A stretch of 50,450 nt of DNA from positions 1 through 50,450 of the forward strand of contig CALFAM010000124.1 in the NCBI GenBank assembly GCA_937948815.1, written 5' to 3'. The position numbers were made by a program, and so were the translations under genes. The DNA comes from an uncultured bacterium. GTDB lineage: Bacteria; Acidobacteriota; Thermoanaerobaculia; Multivoradales; J023. Of the stretch, positions 36,745-45,740 are shown piece by piece. The notes beneath the pieces are model-generated. The model saw only the letters and a program-made list of their open reading frames with translations. It was not told the origin of the DNA and ran no database searches. Numbering within the stretch: the stretch's first letter is position 1; every line of letters begins with the position of its first letter.

Positions 36745-37534
36745 TGTTCGCTATATCGTTCTGTTCTCGGCGGCAATCTGCGTCGCATGCGCCATCTTGG
36801 TGTCATCGTCAGCGGTCTCGCTGTACGACATGCAGCAGTCGAACTTCGCCGAGTTCAAGCAGAAGAACGTGCTCGAAGCGGCCGGCTTCATCAAGCCGGG
36901 CGAAGTGGTCGACCCGGCGAAGATCGAACAGATGATGAGCCGTGTGCGGCCGTGTCTGATCGATACCAAGACTGGCGAGATCATCGGGGGCGACGACGGT
37001 CACGCGGCGGCCTTCGATCAGCAGAAGGCCAAGCGCGACCCCACAACCAGCTTTCCGGTGGATAAGAACGCCGCGCGGGTCAAGCGCGTACCGAACCGGG
37101 CCCAGATCTTCGAGGTGTTGGCCGAAGACGGCTCGGTAGAGATGGTCGTGCTGCCGGTCGAAGGCTACGGTCTCTGGTCGACGCTGCTTGGCTTCATCGC
37201 CCTCGACGCAGCCGATCTGACGACCGTCCGTGGGCTGACTTTCTACGACCACAAGGAAACGCCCGGCCTGGGCGGTGAAGTCGACAACCCCCGTTGGAAG
37301 AGCCTCTGGCCCGGACGGCGCGTCTTCGGTGACGACGGAAGTGTCGCGATCGAAGTGATCAAGGGCCCCGCGGGTCCGGTGGCCGATGACCCCTACCGTG
37401 TAGACGGTCTGGCCGGTGCGACGATCACTGCGCGTGGTGTCTCCAACATGCTGTTGTTCTGGCTCGGGCAGGAAGGTTTTGGACCGTTCCTGGAGAAATA
37501 CGCGACTCGCATCGGTGCCAAGGAGGCAGCCTGA
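36734..37534 (+). CDS. nqrC: Na+-translocating NADH:quinone reductase subunit C
   Basis: A 266-residue protein with one N-terminal membrane span ([20 protein letters not shown]) and a periplasmic FMN domain. AGGAGGAAGG lies just upstream of the ATG at 36734, which is inside nqrB. The FMN-bearing Thr is in [12 protein letters not shown] (family: S/AGAT). Other family segments: [15 protein letters not shown] and [14 protein letters not shown]. Its stop and the nqrD start share one base. Confidence 0.96.
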   Translation: MQFSVRYIVLFSAAICVACAILVSSSAVSLYDMQQSNFAEFKQKNVLEAAGFIKPGEVVDPAKIEQMMSRVRPCLIDTKTGEIIGGDDGHAAAFDQQKAKRDPTTSFPVDKNAARVKRVPNRAQIFEVLAEDGSVEMVVLPVEGYGLWSTLLGFIALDAADLTTVRGLTFYDHKETPGLGGEVDNPRWKSLWPGRRVFGDDGSVAIEVIKGPAGPVADDPYRVDGLAGATITARGVSNMLLFWLGQEGFGPFLEKYATRIGAKEAA

Positions 37535-38157
37535 TGGCGGACAAGAAATCCGAGATCGTCCTCGATCCTCTGTTCAACAACAACCCCATCGCGCTGCAGG
37601 TGCTCGGCATCTGCTCGGCGTTGGCGGTGACCACCAAGCTCGAGACCACTGCGGTCATGTGCCTGGCCGTGATCGGTGTCTTGGTGGCGTCGAATGTGAC
37701 GGTGAGCTTGCTTCGGAATCACATTCCACCGTCGATCCGCATCATCGTGCAGCTCACGGTCATTGCATCGTTGGTGATCATCACCGATCAGATCCTCAAG
37801 GCCTACGTCTACGACATCAGTCGGCAGATCTCGGTCTACGTAGGATTGATCATCACCAACTGCATCATCATGGGCCGGGCGGAAGCTTTCGCCATGCAGA
37901 ACGGCCCGGTCATGAGCATGCTCGATGGCCTCGGGAATGGCCTGGGCTACAGTGTGATCTTGCTGGGCACCGGCTTCCTGCGCGAGCTCTTCGGAGCCGG
38001 CAAGATCTTCGGTCAGACGGTCCTGCCCCTGGTCACCGAGGGCGGATGGTACGTGCCCAACGGCTTGATGGTGCTGTCGCCGGGAGCCTTCTTCATCATC
38101 GGCCTGTTCATCTGGGCGATCCGAACCTGGAAACCGGCGCAGATCGAGGAGGATTGA
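37534..38157 (+). CDS. nqrD: Na+-translocating NADH:quinone reductase subunit D
   Basis: A 207-residue integral membrane subunit with six spans. AAGGAGG is 7 nt before the ATG at 37534. NqrD and NqrE form an inverted-repeat pair around a membrane 2Fe-2S centre with one Cys pair each: here [13 protein letters not shown] and [36 protein letters not shown] is typical. nqrE follows 1 nt after the stop. Confidence 0.97.
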   Translation: MADKKSEIVLDPLFNNNPIALQVLGICSALAVTTKLETTAVMCLAVIGVLVASNVTVSLLRNHIPPSIRIIVQLTVIASLVIITDQILKAYVYDISRQISVYVGLIITNCIIMGRAEAFAMQNGPVMSMLDGLGNGLGYSVILLGTGFLRELFGAGKIFGQTVLPLVTEGGWYVPNGLMVLSPGAFFIIGLFIWAIRTWKPAQIEED

Positions 38158-38158
38158 C

Positions 38159-38776
38159 GTGCTCGAGCAATACCTGAGCCTCGCAGTCAAGGCGATCTTC
38201 GTCGAGAACATGGCCCTGGCCTTCTTCCTGGGCATGTGCTCGTTTCTCGCCTGTTCCAAAAAGGTCGATACCGCGCTCGGCCTGGGCTTCGCGGTCATCT
38301 TCGTGTCGACGGTGACCGTGCCGGCCAACAATCTGATCTACAACTACCTGCTCAAAGAAGGCGCGCTGAGTTGGGTGAGCCCGTCGTTTGCGACGACCGA
38401 TCTGTCGTTTCTCGGCTTTCTCACCTACATCGGCACGATCGCTGCGATGGTGCAGATCGTCGAGATGACCCTCGACCGGTTCTTCCCGGCGCTCTACGGC
38501 GCCTTGGGTGTCTTCTTGCCCCTGATTGCGGTCAACTGCGCGATTCTCGGTGCATCGTTGTTCATGGTCGAGCGTGACTACACCCTCGGTGAGAGCGCGG
38601 TCTTTGGGCTCGGCTCGGGGATCGGCTTCTTCTTGGCGATCGGCTCGCTGGCCGCGATCCGCGAAAAGCTCCGCTATTCGAACGTGCCTGCGGGTCTCCG
38701 TGGCCTGGGCTTGACCTTCATCCTCACCGGCCTGATGGCCATCGGTTTCATGGCTTTCTCGGGTATCGCCCTCTAG
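38159..38776 (+). CDS. nqrE: Na+-translocating NADH:quinone reductase subunit E
   Basis: A 205-residue membrane subunit, paralogous to NqrD. The GTG at 38159 has GAGGAGG 7 nt upstream. Cysteines for the intramembrane cluster occur in [15 protein letters not shown] and [14 protein letters not shown]. The pattern [25 protein letters not shown] matches the family end. nqrF follows after 33 nt. Confidence 0.97.
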   Translation: MLEQYLSLAVKAIFVENMALAFFLGMCSFLACSKKVDTALGLGFAVIFVSTVTVPANNLIYNYLLKEGALSWVSPSFATTDLSFLGFLTYIGTIAAMVQIVEMTLDRFFPALYGALGVFLPLIAVNCAILGASLFMVERDYTLGESAVFGLGSGIGFFLAIGSLAAIREKLRYSNVPAGLRGLGLTFILTGLMAIGFMAFSGIAL

Positions 38777-38809
38777 GGCCCTACGAGAGCGTAAGAGGAG
38801 CGCAACAGC

Positions 38810-40036
38810 ATGGGAACGATCGGCCTCGGCGTGTTCATGTTCACCTTCGTCATTCTGGCGTTGGTGAGCATCTTGATGGTTGCCCGCAAGTACCTGGTAC
38901 CCGCGGGTGAAGCCACGATCTTGATCAACGACGATCCCGACAAGGCGCTGAAAGTGCAGTCGGGAACGACCCTACTCAATACCCTCTCTGCCAATCAGAT
39001 CTTCATTCCTTCCGCCTGCGGCGGCAAGGGGAGCTGCGGCGTGTGCAAGGTGAACGTGCACGACGGCGGCGGCGCCATGCTGCCGACCGAAGTCAGCCAC
39101 ATCTCGCGCGGCGAAGCGCGGGAAGGCTGCCGGCTCTCTTGCCAGGTGAAGGTCAAGGGAGACATGAAGATCGAGGTCGAGCCGGAGATCTTCAGCGTCA
39201 AGCAGTGGCAGTGCAAGGTGCGCTCGAACCACAACGTCGCGACCTTCATCAAGGAGCTCGTGCTGGAGCTTCCAGTGGGCGAAGAGGTTCCGTTCCGCGC
39301 CGGCGGTTACATCCAGATCCAGTGCCCGCCGCACGTGGTGAAGTACGAAGACTTCGAGGTCGAAGAGGAGTATCGGGAAGATTGGGACAAGTTCAAGCAG
39401 TGGCGCTACGTCTCGAAAGTAGACGAAGAGGTCACGCGTGCCTACTCGATGGCGAACTATCCCGATGAGAAGGGCATCATCATGCTCAACGTGCGCATCG
39501 CGTCGCCACCGCCGCGTGCGCCCGAAGACACCCCTCCGGGCAAGATGTCGTCCTACATCTTCAATCTCAAGCCCGGCGACGACGTCACCATCTCCGGCCC
39601 CTTTGGCGAGTTCTTCGCCAAAGAGACCAAGAACGAGATGGTGTTCATCGGCGGTGGCGCTGGCATGGCGCCGATGCGCTCGCACATCTTCGACCAGTTC
39701 CGGCGACTGAGCACGGACCGCAAGGTGACCTACTGGTATGGCGCCCGCAGCCTTCGTGAGGCGTTCTACGTCGAGGACTTCGATGCCATTGCCGCGGAGA
39801 GCGAGAACTTCACCTGGCACTTGGCACTGTCTGAGCCTCTCGAAGAAGACAATTGGGATGGGTACACCGGCTTCATCCATCAAGTGCTCTATGACAACTA
39901 TCTGAAGGACCATCCGGCTCCCGAAGATGTCGAGTACTACCTCTGTGGGCCGCCGATGATGCTCAAGGCATGCATGGACATGCTCGATGGGCTGGGTGTC
40001 GAGCAAGAGAACATTCTCTTCGACGACTTCGGCTAG
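38810..40036 (+). CDS. nqrF: Na+-translocating NADH:quinone reductase subunit F
   Basis: A 408-residue NADH-oxidising subunit. AGGAG lies before the ATG at 38810. A single N-terminal span ([19 protein letters not shown]) anchors it. The 2Fe-2S ferredoxin domain has [10 protein letters not shown] and the fourth Cys in [10 protein letters not shown]. The FAD domain shows RAYSMANYP (R-x-Y-S) and [10 protein letters not shown]. The NADH domain has [27 protein letters not shown] and YYLCGPPMM. It ends the nqrABCDEF run; an 8-bp inverted repeat (40042-40049/40068-40075, 18-nt loop, no T tract) lies just downstream. Confidence 0.98.
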   Translation: MGTIGLGVFMFTFVILALVSILMVARKYLVPAGEATILINDDPDKALKVQSGTTLLNTLSANQIFIPSACGGKGSCGVCKVNVHDGGGAMLPTEVSHISRGEAREGCRLSCQVKVKGDMKIEVEPEIFSVKQWQCKVRSNHNVATFIKELVLELPVGEEVPFRAGGYIQIQCPPHVVKYEDFEVEEEYREDWDKFKQWRYVSKVDEEVTRAYSMANYPDEKGIIMLNVRIASPPPRAPEDTPPGKMSSYIFNLKPGDDVTISGPFGEFFAKETKNEMVFIGGGAGMAPMRSHIFDQFRRLSTDRKVTYWYGARSLREAFYVEDFDAIAAESENFTWHLALSEPLEEDNWDGYTGFIHQVLYDNYLKDHPAPEDVEYYLCGPPMMLKACMDMLDGLGVEQENILFDDFG

Positions 40037-40150
40037 GCCGCTCGGACGGGCGAGGAAATGGCCACAGCCGTCCGACCGCCCACCGGACCCCCGGCGAGAA
40101 GCCGATCCAATCAGCCCGTTTGCGCGCGTCGCAGGCGGGCTGCGTTTCGT

Positions 40151-41107
40151 TCAGGTCTTGTCGTTTCGGCGGCCGCCAGCGCGCCCCGCGGCCGCCAAGA
40201 TCGCATAGGCCTCGGGTCGCTTGCAGTGAATCGACCATTCCAGCGGCGTGGCCCCGTGGCGAGAATCGGTCGAGGTGGGGTCGGCTCCTCGGTCGAGCAG
40301 GCACTGGACAATGTTCGGCCAGCCGGCCCAGGCGGCCCCGTGGAGCGGCGTGACCGTCTCACCGGCCCAGGGCCTGGGGAGATCGACTGCCGCACCGTGA
40401 TCGATGAGCGAGCCGACGAGGTCGGCATGTCCGCCGATGGTGGCGAACAGAAGCAGATCTTGCAGCAAGTCGGCCGGGGTGAGCTCGACTCCGCTTCTGC
40501 GATGGTGGCGGTAGAGCCGATCGGCCTGACCCGGCACGAGGCCGCTTGCCACGCCCTGTACAACCGATGCGCTCTCACCGAGGCCAGCAGCAAAGCAGAG
40601 GTCGGCGTCGTGCCCACGGTGACGAAGCATCTGCGCTACCTCACGCTGACCGCGATGCTCGACGATGTGGTAGAGCGTGGTCCACATCAAGCCTCCGTCG
40701 CCGCGAGAATCGAGGTTGGCGCCGCGAGCGAGGAGGCAGTCGAGCAGCGGTTCGGTCAGGCCCTGACGATGGGCCTGCATACCGCTCGCCAAGAGGCCGA
40801 GAACGGTGCCGCCCCCACTGCTGGGTTGGGCCGGTCCACCGCCACACGTGGCATCGACTTCGGCGCCACGCGTGAGAAGAAGCGTGGCCAGCTCGACGGC
40901 ATTGGGCGGAAGCGGCCCGCGAATCGGATTGCCCGCGAGGTGATGCAGCAGCGTCGCGCCGTGGAAGTATCCGTCGTAGGGCGGCTCGGAAGACGAAGCG
41001 CGTGCGTGGACCAACTCCGGAGCGCGTGCGAGTAGGGTGTGTAGGGCTGCTGCGTCACCGGCGTCCAATGCCACGACGGCTTCAGCGAATCGAGGATGAT
41101 GGCCCAT
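40151..41107 (-). CDS. Ankyrin-repeat protein
   Basis: A 318-residue cytosolic-type protein. The ATG at 41107 has GGAG 7 nt upstream; an ATG at 41119 contains that ribosome binding site and is less likely. Ankyrin repeats: 'GDAAALHTLLARAPELVHAR', ATLLHHLAGN, VELATLLLTRGAEVDA, PLLDCLLARGANLDS, GGHADLVGSLIDHGAAVDL, TPLHGAAWAGWPNIVQCLLDRGADP and ATPLEWSIHCKRPEAYAILA. Ankyrin arrays mediate protein binding. It sits on the opposite strand between nqrF and apbE and interrupts the nqr gene set. Whether it is linked to that complex is unknown. Confidence 0.9.
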   Translation of the reverse strand: MGHHPRFAEAVVALDAGDAAALHTLLARAPELVHARASSSEPPYDGYFHGATLLHHLAGNPIRGPLPPNAVELATLLLTRGAEVDATCGGGPAQPSSGGGTVLGLLASGMQAHRQGLTEPLLDCLLARGANLDSRGDGGLMWTTLYHIVEHRGQREVAQMLRHRGHDADLCFAAGLGESASVVQGVASGLVPGQADRLYRHHRRSGVELTPADLLQDLLLFATIGGHADLVGSLIDHGAAVDLPRPWAGETVTPLHGAAWAGWPNIVQCLLDRGADPTSTDSRHGATPLEWSIHCKRPEAYAILAAAGRAGGRRNDKT

Positions 41108-41193
41108 AGCGTTCTCCATACGACAGCCTCGGAGCCCCGCAGCCACGAGGCGAGTCGGCGGGCGTGAGGCAAGACTTTCGGTAGATCATAGCG

Positions 41194-42369
41194 ATGAACG
41201 AGCTCGAGCTTCTCCCGCGAAGGGGATCAAACTGGCGCGGTGCCCGATTCGCCTCCCGCGTGGCGAATTCCCGGAACCGGTCGCGGCATGCACGATGGAT
41301 CCTCTCTGCGCTGATCATCGGTGCCTTGGGAGGATGCGGTGCAGCGCCCGAGTCCGTGGCGCCAATGACGCAATTCTCGGGTGAAACCATGGGCACCACG
41401 TTCATGGTGAAGGTCGCGACCGAGCTGCCGTCGGTAGAGCAGAGTGCCCTGGCCGAGCAGATCTCCTCAGCGTTGGACCAAGTCGACCGGGCGATGTCGA
41501 CCTACCGAGACGATTCGGAGCTGATGCGCTTCAACAAGGTCCCCGCTGGTGAGCCCTTCACCTTCGAATCGGCAACGTTCGACGTGCTCTTGCGAGCTCT
41601 GGACGTTTCACACGCGACCGACGGCGCGTTCGACATCGCGGTTGGGCCGCTGGTCAGCGCCTGGGGATTCGGTGCCGGCGGTGGCGAGCCTGAGGAGTTG
41701 CGCGCGCCGGAGGAGGCTGTCTTGGCCGCCTTGCTCGAGCGCATCGATGCCCGCCAGCAGTTGCTTCTCGATACGGCGGAAGGAAGCGTGACCAAGGCCC
41801 GTGGCGATGTCTTTGTTGATCTTTCCGGTATTGCCAAGGGCTTTGCGGTCGACCAGGTGGCCGAGGTGCTCGTTGCGAGCAACATCGCGTCGTTCTTGGT
41901 GGAAGTCGGGGGCGAGATGCGTGCCCGCGGAACGCGACCCGATGGAGACTCGTGGCGCGTAGGTATCGAGCGGCCGACCGAAGCCCGCGGTCACGCTCAG
42001 CGCATTCTGCGCCTGGACGACCGTGCCATCGCGACCTCCGGCGACTATCGCAACTATCGGGAGCTGGACGGCACTCGCATCTCGCATATCATTGATCCGC
42101 GGGTCGGCAAGCCAATCGGCCACCGGCTGGCATCGGCAAGCGTGGTGGCCGACGACTGCGCGACTGCCGATGCGTGGGCAACCGCCCTCCTGGTGCTCGG
42201 CGAAGAAGAAGGGCTGACCCGCGCGAATGAAAATGGCATCGCCGCGCTCATGTTGGTTCGTGAGCAAGGTGGCGGTTTCAGCGAGCGGGCCAGCTCGGCG
42301 TTTCGTGAGCGCTTTCCCCGCGCCAACCAGACGGCGATCTCGACCACCGCGCAAGGAGATGGACCATGA
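41194..42369 (+). CDS. apbE: FAD:protein FMN transferase ApbE
   Basis: A 391-residue lipoprotein-type flavin transferase that moves FMN from FAD to Thr in NqrB and NqrC. The lipobox is LIIGALGGCG. Family segments are GETMGTTFMVKV, DRAMSTYRDDSELMRFN, GAFDIAVGPLVSAWGFG, VDLSGIAKGFAVDQVAE, LVEVGGEMRARG, ATSGDYRNY and ISHIIDPRVGKPI, with the metal-site DDCATADAWATALLVLG. It overlaps nqrM by 4 nt. Location next to the nqr operon fits its target subunits. Confidence 0.97.
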   Translation: MNELELLPRRGSNWRGARFASRVANSRNRSRHARWILSALIIGALGGCGAAPESVAPMTQFSGETMGTTFMVKVATELPSVEQSALAEQISSALDQVDRAMSTYRDDSELMRFNKVPAGEPFTFESATFDVLLRALDVSHATDGAFDIAVGPLVSAWGFGAGGGEPEELRAPEEAVLAALLERIDARQQLLLDTAEGSVTKARGDVFVDLSGIAKGFAVDQVAEVLVASNIASFLVEVGGEMRARGTRPDGDSWRVGIERPTEARGHAQRILRLDDRAIATSGDYRNYRELDGTRISHIIDPRVGKPIGHRLASASVVADDCATADAWATALLVLGEEEGLTRANENGIAALMLVREQGGGFSERASSAFRERFPRANQTAISTTAQGDGP

Positions 42370-42599
42370 ACCTCGTGCCGATTCTGCTGCTGACAGCCTT
42401 CTTTTTCGGAGGCGCGATGCTAATCATGGCGATTGGGCTCTTCTTCAAGCGGCCGTGCCTGCAAGGCTCCTGCGGAGGGCCGGGCGTCTTCGATCGCGAC
42501 GGTGACCCTGTGACCTGCACGACATGCCCGAAGCGCAAGGAGCTCGAAGCCAAGGCGGCCGAGCGTCGTGCCAGTGGCGCACTGCCGATCGTGCAGTAG
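42366..42599 (+). CDS. nqrM: Na+-NQR maturation protein NqrM
   Basis: A 77-residue protein, one N-terminal membrane span (LLLTAFFFGGAMLIMAIGLF), then four conserved cysteines in RPCLQGSCGG and VTCTTCPKR. This is the NqrM (DUF539) pattern. In Vibrio it is needed to mature the pump, probably by delivering iron to the NqrD/E site. The ATG at 42366 overlaps the apbE stop as ATGA, so the two maturation factors are translationally coupled. Confidence 0.93.
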   Translation: MNLVPILLLTAFFFGGAMLIMAIGLFFKRPCLQGSCGGPGVFDRDGDPVTCTTCPKRKELEAKAAERRASGALPIVQ

Positions 42600-42841
42600 C
42601 CTTCCTCCCTCGTCTCTTTGCGCCCGAACGGGCCAGTCTACGGCGCTGTGCCGGGTGACTGGCACGCATCGCAACGCCTCGCTCGGTTCCGGGGAGAGGG
42701 TTCCCGGGGCGCGCCGCGTGCCAGGCGGCGCTATCGCATGGGCGTGCTCACCGTACTCGTCCAGCCCGACGTGTCGCCCGATTCGAAGCCGTCCGAGAAG
42801 AATGACGGGCCGCCGGAAGCGCAAGGGGCCGGTGCCTGACT

Positions 42842-43263
42842 CTATGCCTGGCCGCTCGCGCCCGGGACCTCGTGCCCGAGAATCATGAAGCGACACCCCG
42901 TGTCCATGGTGACGCATTGAGCCGAATCCCAGGTCGCAGGCTGCGGAGGAATCGGGTTCCCACCCAAGCCAAAGAAGACGTTTCCTGTATCGAGATCATC
43001 GATGGTGATGCGGATCATCGCAGTCGTAGAGCTCCCGATCGACCCATCGACATCGATCAACAACGCTGTCTGGCCATCGATGGTGATCTGACTCGACAGG
43101 GCGGCGATGTCGGCCGACGGTCGCTTGGCGGCCAAGGGGGGGCGAGAGCGATTGCCAAAGTGTCGAGGGATGGGGTTCGTCTGATCGTGTCGGGCTCCTT
43201 GTATAGGGTGCGTTCGCATGAACGAAGCGGTGGGCGAATCTGCAGGCGGTAGGACTCGGACAT
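42842..43263 (-). pseudogene. Possible frameshifted gene of unknown function (G7 tract)
   Basis: Two overlapping frames join at a run of seven G (plus strand, 43136-43142). The upstream frame starts at an ATG at 43263 (MSESYRLQIRPPL...) and ends shortly after the run. The downstream frame continues with regular alternating composition (SADIAALSSQITIDGQTALLIDVDGSIGSS without its last residues, then DDLDTGNVFFGLGGN) to a stop at 42842. One extra or missing G would make a single 140-residue product. It could be a sequencing error, a true mutation, slippage-controlled expression, or no gene at all. Confidence 0.35.
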
Positions 43264-43465
43264 GACGACAGCTCTCGCGGGAGCGTGAAATCTCTGTCAC
43301 GAGAAGCGTGTCGATTTGTGTTCTTGAATCCTTTGCAATCTCGAAAGATGCCGAAGTACCATCCCCCTGGGGTGCGCGGTTTTGAAAGGCAACGGATAGC
43401 AGGCCGCGCAGCCCCAAGAACCAAGGGTCGCCGCGGTACGGCAGGCCCTCTAGAGGAGACTATGA

Positions 43466-44410
43466 ATGGCTATGCAAAATTTTCTGGTGTCGCGGACGGT
43501 TCGTCTTACTTCTCTTGCCGCCTGGCTGATCGTGGCGCTGGTGCTCACGCCCCCTGGCTTCGCCCAAGATGCGGTCGATACGGGGGCAGCCGCGGCTGCG
43601 GAGAGCGAAGGCGCACTGCCGCCGGGGTGGAGGCCGGGACCCTTCGTCGCCGAGCTGGGCGATCAGATCGCCCAAGTCGAGGTGCCGTCCGGCTACAACT
43701 TTCTCGACGCGGAGACCACCCGTACCCTGATGGAAGCGATGGGCAATCCGTCCGACGGCTCCGAAGTCGGGCTGATCGCGCCCAATGACGAGAACAAGAA
43801 TTGGTTCATAGTGTTCGAGCATCAGCCGGTGGGCTATGTCGAAGATTCGGACCAAGACGAGATCGACGCGGCTGCCTTGCTCGAGAACATCTCGAAGGCC
43901 ACAGAAGCCGCGAACGAATACCGGCGGGAGAACGGTGGCGGTGAGCTGCACGTGGTCGGGTGGCAGATCGCGCCTCACTATGACTCCGCGTCTCACAACC
44001 TTCAGTGGGCACTGGAGGCCGCGGACGAGAGCGACAACCGGATCACCAACTACAACGTACGCCTGCTCGGCCGTAAGGGGTACATGTCCGTGACCCTGGT
44101 GACTGGCGCGGGGCAGCTCGAAGCTGACCGTCCGGAAGTCGAGTCTGTGCTGGCGGGATTCACCTATGTCGATGGCAATCGATATGGCGACTTCAAGGAG
44201 GGCGACAAGCTCGCAGGCTACGGCTTGACGGCCCTGGTCGCCGGCGGCGCGGGCGTGGCAGCGGCCAAGCTTGGCTTGTTTGCGGTCTTGGGCAAGTTCC
44301 TCGGCAAGGCCTGGAAGGTCCTGCTGCTGGGTATTGCCGCCCTCGGCGCGATGGTCAAGCGGATGGTGGGCGGGAAGCGCGCCGATCCGTCGAGCGAGCA
44401 GATCGGCTAG
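43466..44410 (+). CDS. DUF2167 family membrane protein
   Basis: A 314-residue protein with a signal peptide (LAAWLIVALVLTPPGFAQD) and a C-terminal hydrophobic part (LTALVAGGAGVAAAKLGLF, WKVLLLGIAALGAMV). GAGGAG lies 7 nt before the ATG at 43466. The middle shows the DUF2167 pattern: VEVPSGYNFLDAETTRTLME, 'GLIAPNDENKNWFIVFEHQP', GYVEDSDQDEIDAAALL and 'VVGWQIAPHYDSASHNLQWA'. Function of this family is unknown. Its neighbour downstream is a membrane/zinc-ribbon protein. Confidence 0.88.
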   Translation: MAMQNFLVSRTVRLTSLAAWLIVALVLTPPGFAQDAVDTGAAAAAESEGALPPGWRPGPFVAELGDQIAQVEVPSGYNFLDAETTRTLMEAMGNPSDGSEVGLIAPNDENKNWFIVFEHQPVGYVEDSDQDEIDAAALLENISKATEAANEYRRENGGGELHVVGWQIAPHYDSASHNLQWALEAADESDNRITNYNVRLLGRKGYMSVTLVTGAGQLEADRPEVESVLAGFTYVDGNRYGDFKEGDKLAGYGLTALVAGGAGVAAAKLGLFAVLGKFLGKAWKVLLLGIAALGAMVKRMVGGKRADPSSEQIG

Positions 44411-44441
44411 CCCAGCCTGGGCTCTTCCGTTCGTCGCATCG

Positions 44442-45566
44442 ATGTTTCCAGCGCTGTACCAGCTCTGGCCCTTCGTGGCGTTCTTCTTCCTGGTCGACTG
44501 CCTGGTGTTGGTGGGCGCGGAGAACGTGCTGTTCTGGGCACTGACGAGGCGGGGGCTGGCCGACAGAGCCTTCCGCCGCGTGGCCGGTGGCGTGCGACTG
44601 CTGCCGCCCTGGCCAGGCATCCGCGCGTTGCGCCTTGCCGGGCCAGAGCTGGTTCCCACCGAGGAAGGGCTCTACGTGCGCCGCGCCGGTGGCGCCGGTA
44701 TGGCGCGCCTGGATCCCGCTTGCTACGACTGCGTCGCCTGGCGAGACGTCGGCCAGGCCGAGGCTGATCATCACTGGCTGCACCTGCCGGGCATTCGGAG
44801 GCTCCGTCTTCCCGCGCCAGCCCACGCGCGCGCGCTCGAGAAGCGCCTGCGGACTCGCGCCGGGATGGTAGGCGGGAAAGCCGAGCCTCTGGCGGCGCCA
44901 GAGCGGGCGCAGGCCGAGGTCGACGCATTGAAGCGACAGCTTCGCAGCATCGACCGATACCTTCGACGCACCCGCTGGAGCTCGTGGCTGTCGTTCGGGC
45001 TGATCGGGGTCGCGCTGCCGATCGCGCTCTATCCTCTCCACAATCCCCGTCTTTCGTCCGCGATCGCGACGTTGGGTGCCATCGCGCTGGTCGTCACCGC
45101 GGTGGCTGCCGTGCGCGCCGTACGGCGAATCGGACGCGCGGGGCTGGCCGAGACGACGGGGGTACTCTTCCCGCTATTGCTGTCGCCACCCAACCTCCTG
45201 CGCGCGGGCGACGCCCTGGCCCTGGATCTCGCGCAGGGCGTCGACCCTCATACCGCCGCTGCCCACCTGCTCGCACCGCCACTCGCCTTGCCGCACCTGC
45301 GCCGCCGGTTCCACGAAGCCGCCTACGCCGCCGAACGGGATGCTGGCAGCGGCTGGCAGCAGTGGTGGCGGGCCGAGGGGGAGCGGGTCATGGCCCTCGC
45401 CCTCGCATGCGGGCTCGAGGAGACACAGATCCGCTGCGCCCCGGCGTTGGAGGACCCATCCGCCACGGGATTCTGTCCGCACTGTCGTGGTGAATACCGC
45501 GGGGAGGCAAGCGAGTGTGAAAGTTGCCGCTTGCCGCTCGTTCCAACTGCTTCGCCCCACGGATGA
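44442..45566 (+). CDS. Membrane protein with C-terminal zinc ribbon
   Basis: A 374-residue protein. The ATG at 44442 gives an N-terminal span (LWPFVAFFFLVDCLVLVGAE); no ribosome binding site is clear. A soluble part to residue 180 is followed by two spans (WLSFGLIGVALPIALYPL; AIATLGAIALVVTAVAAV), then helices, and a C-terminal rubredoxin-like ribbon FCPHCRGEYRGEASECESC. No family recognised. It begins 31 nt after the DUF2167 gene and is likely cotranscribed. Confidence 0.7.
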   Translation: MFPALYQLWPFVAFFFLVDCLVLVGAENVLFWALTRRGLADRAFRRVAGGVRLLPPWPGIRALRLAGPELVPTEEGLYVRRAGGAGMARLDPACYDCVAWRDVGQAEADHHWLHLPGIRRLRLPAPAHARALEKRLRTRAGMVGGKAEPLAAPERAQAEVDALKRQLRSIDRYLRRTRWSSWLSFGLIGVALPIALYPLHNPRLSSAIATLGAIALVVTAVAAVRAVRRIGRAGLAETTGVLFPLLLSPPNLLRAGDALALDLAQGVDPHTAAAHLLAPPLALPHLRRRFHEAAYAAERDAGSGWQQWWRAEGERVMALALACGLEETQIRCAPALEDPSATGFCPHCRGEYRGEASECESCRLPLVPTASPHG

Positions 45567-45615
45567 TCTCTGAGCACGTTTTCAGCGGCCTCGCGCCGTA
45601 TTGGTCGTGTGACAG

Positions 45616-45638
45616 AAGAATGCTACAGTAGCATTCTT
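45616..45638. promoter_or_regulatory. AT-rich perfect palindrome AAGAATGCTA-CAG-TAGCATTCTT
   Basis: A 10-bp perfect stem with a 3-nt centre, AT-rich against a GC-rich background, 103 bp before the start of the secreted protein at 45741 and 50 bp after the previous stop. It might be an operator (the core GCTACAGTAGC recalls dimeric repressor sites such as those of BlaI/CopY-type factors) or a terminator for the upstream gene. TTTG follows, so the T tract is short. Confidence 0.4.
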
Positions 45639-45740
45639 TGAATGGCCAGCGCGTTGCAACGCTTCCCGTGGCTGGCGCCATCCGAGGCGCAGCACATCAT
45701 CGCGACCGCTCGCTCTCGTACGACACCAAGGAGATCATCT

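Noticed and set aside
40042-40075. Inverted repeat after nqrF as intrinsic terminator
   Set aside because: The 8-bp stem has an 18-nt loop and no T tract.
40058-41035. Plus-strand frame of 325 codons in the ankyrin region
   Set aside because: It is the antisense shadow of the ankyrin gene, whose repeat consensus on the minus strand is clear.
42872-43252. Plus-strand frame of 126 codons
   Set aside because: It lies opposite the frameshifted minus-strand candidate and shows no protein-like pattern.
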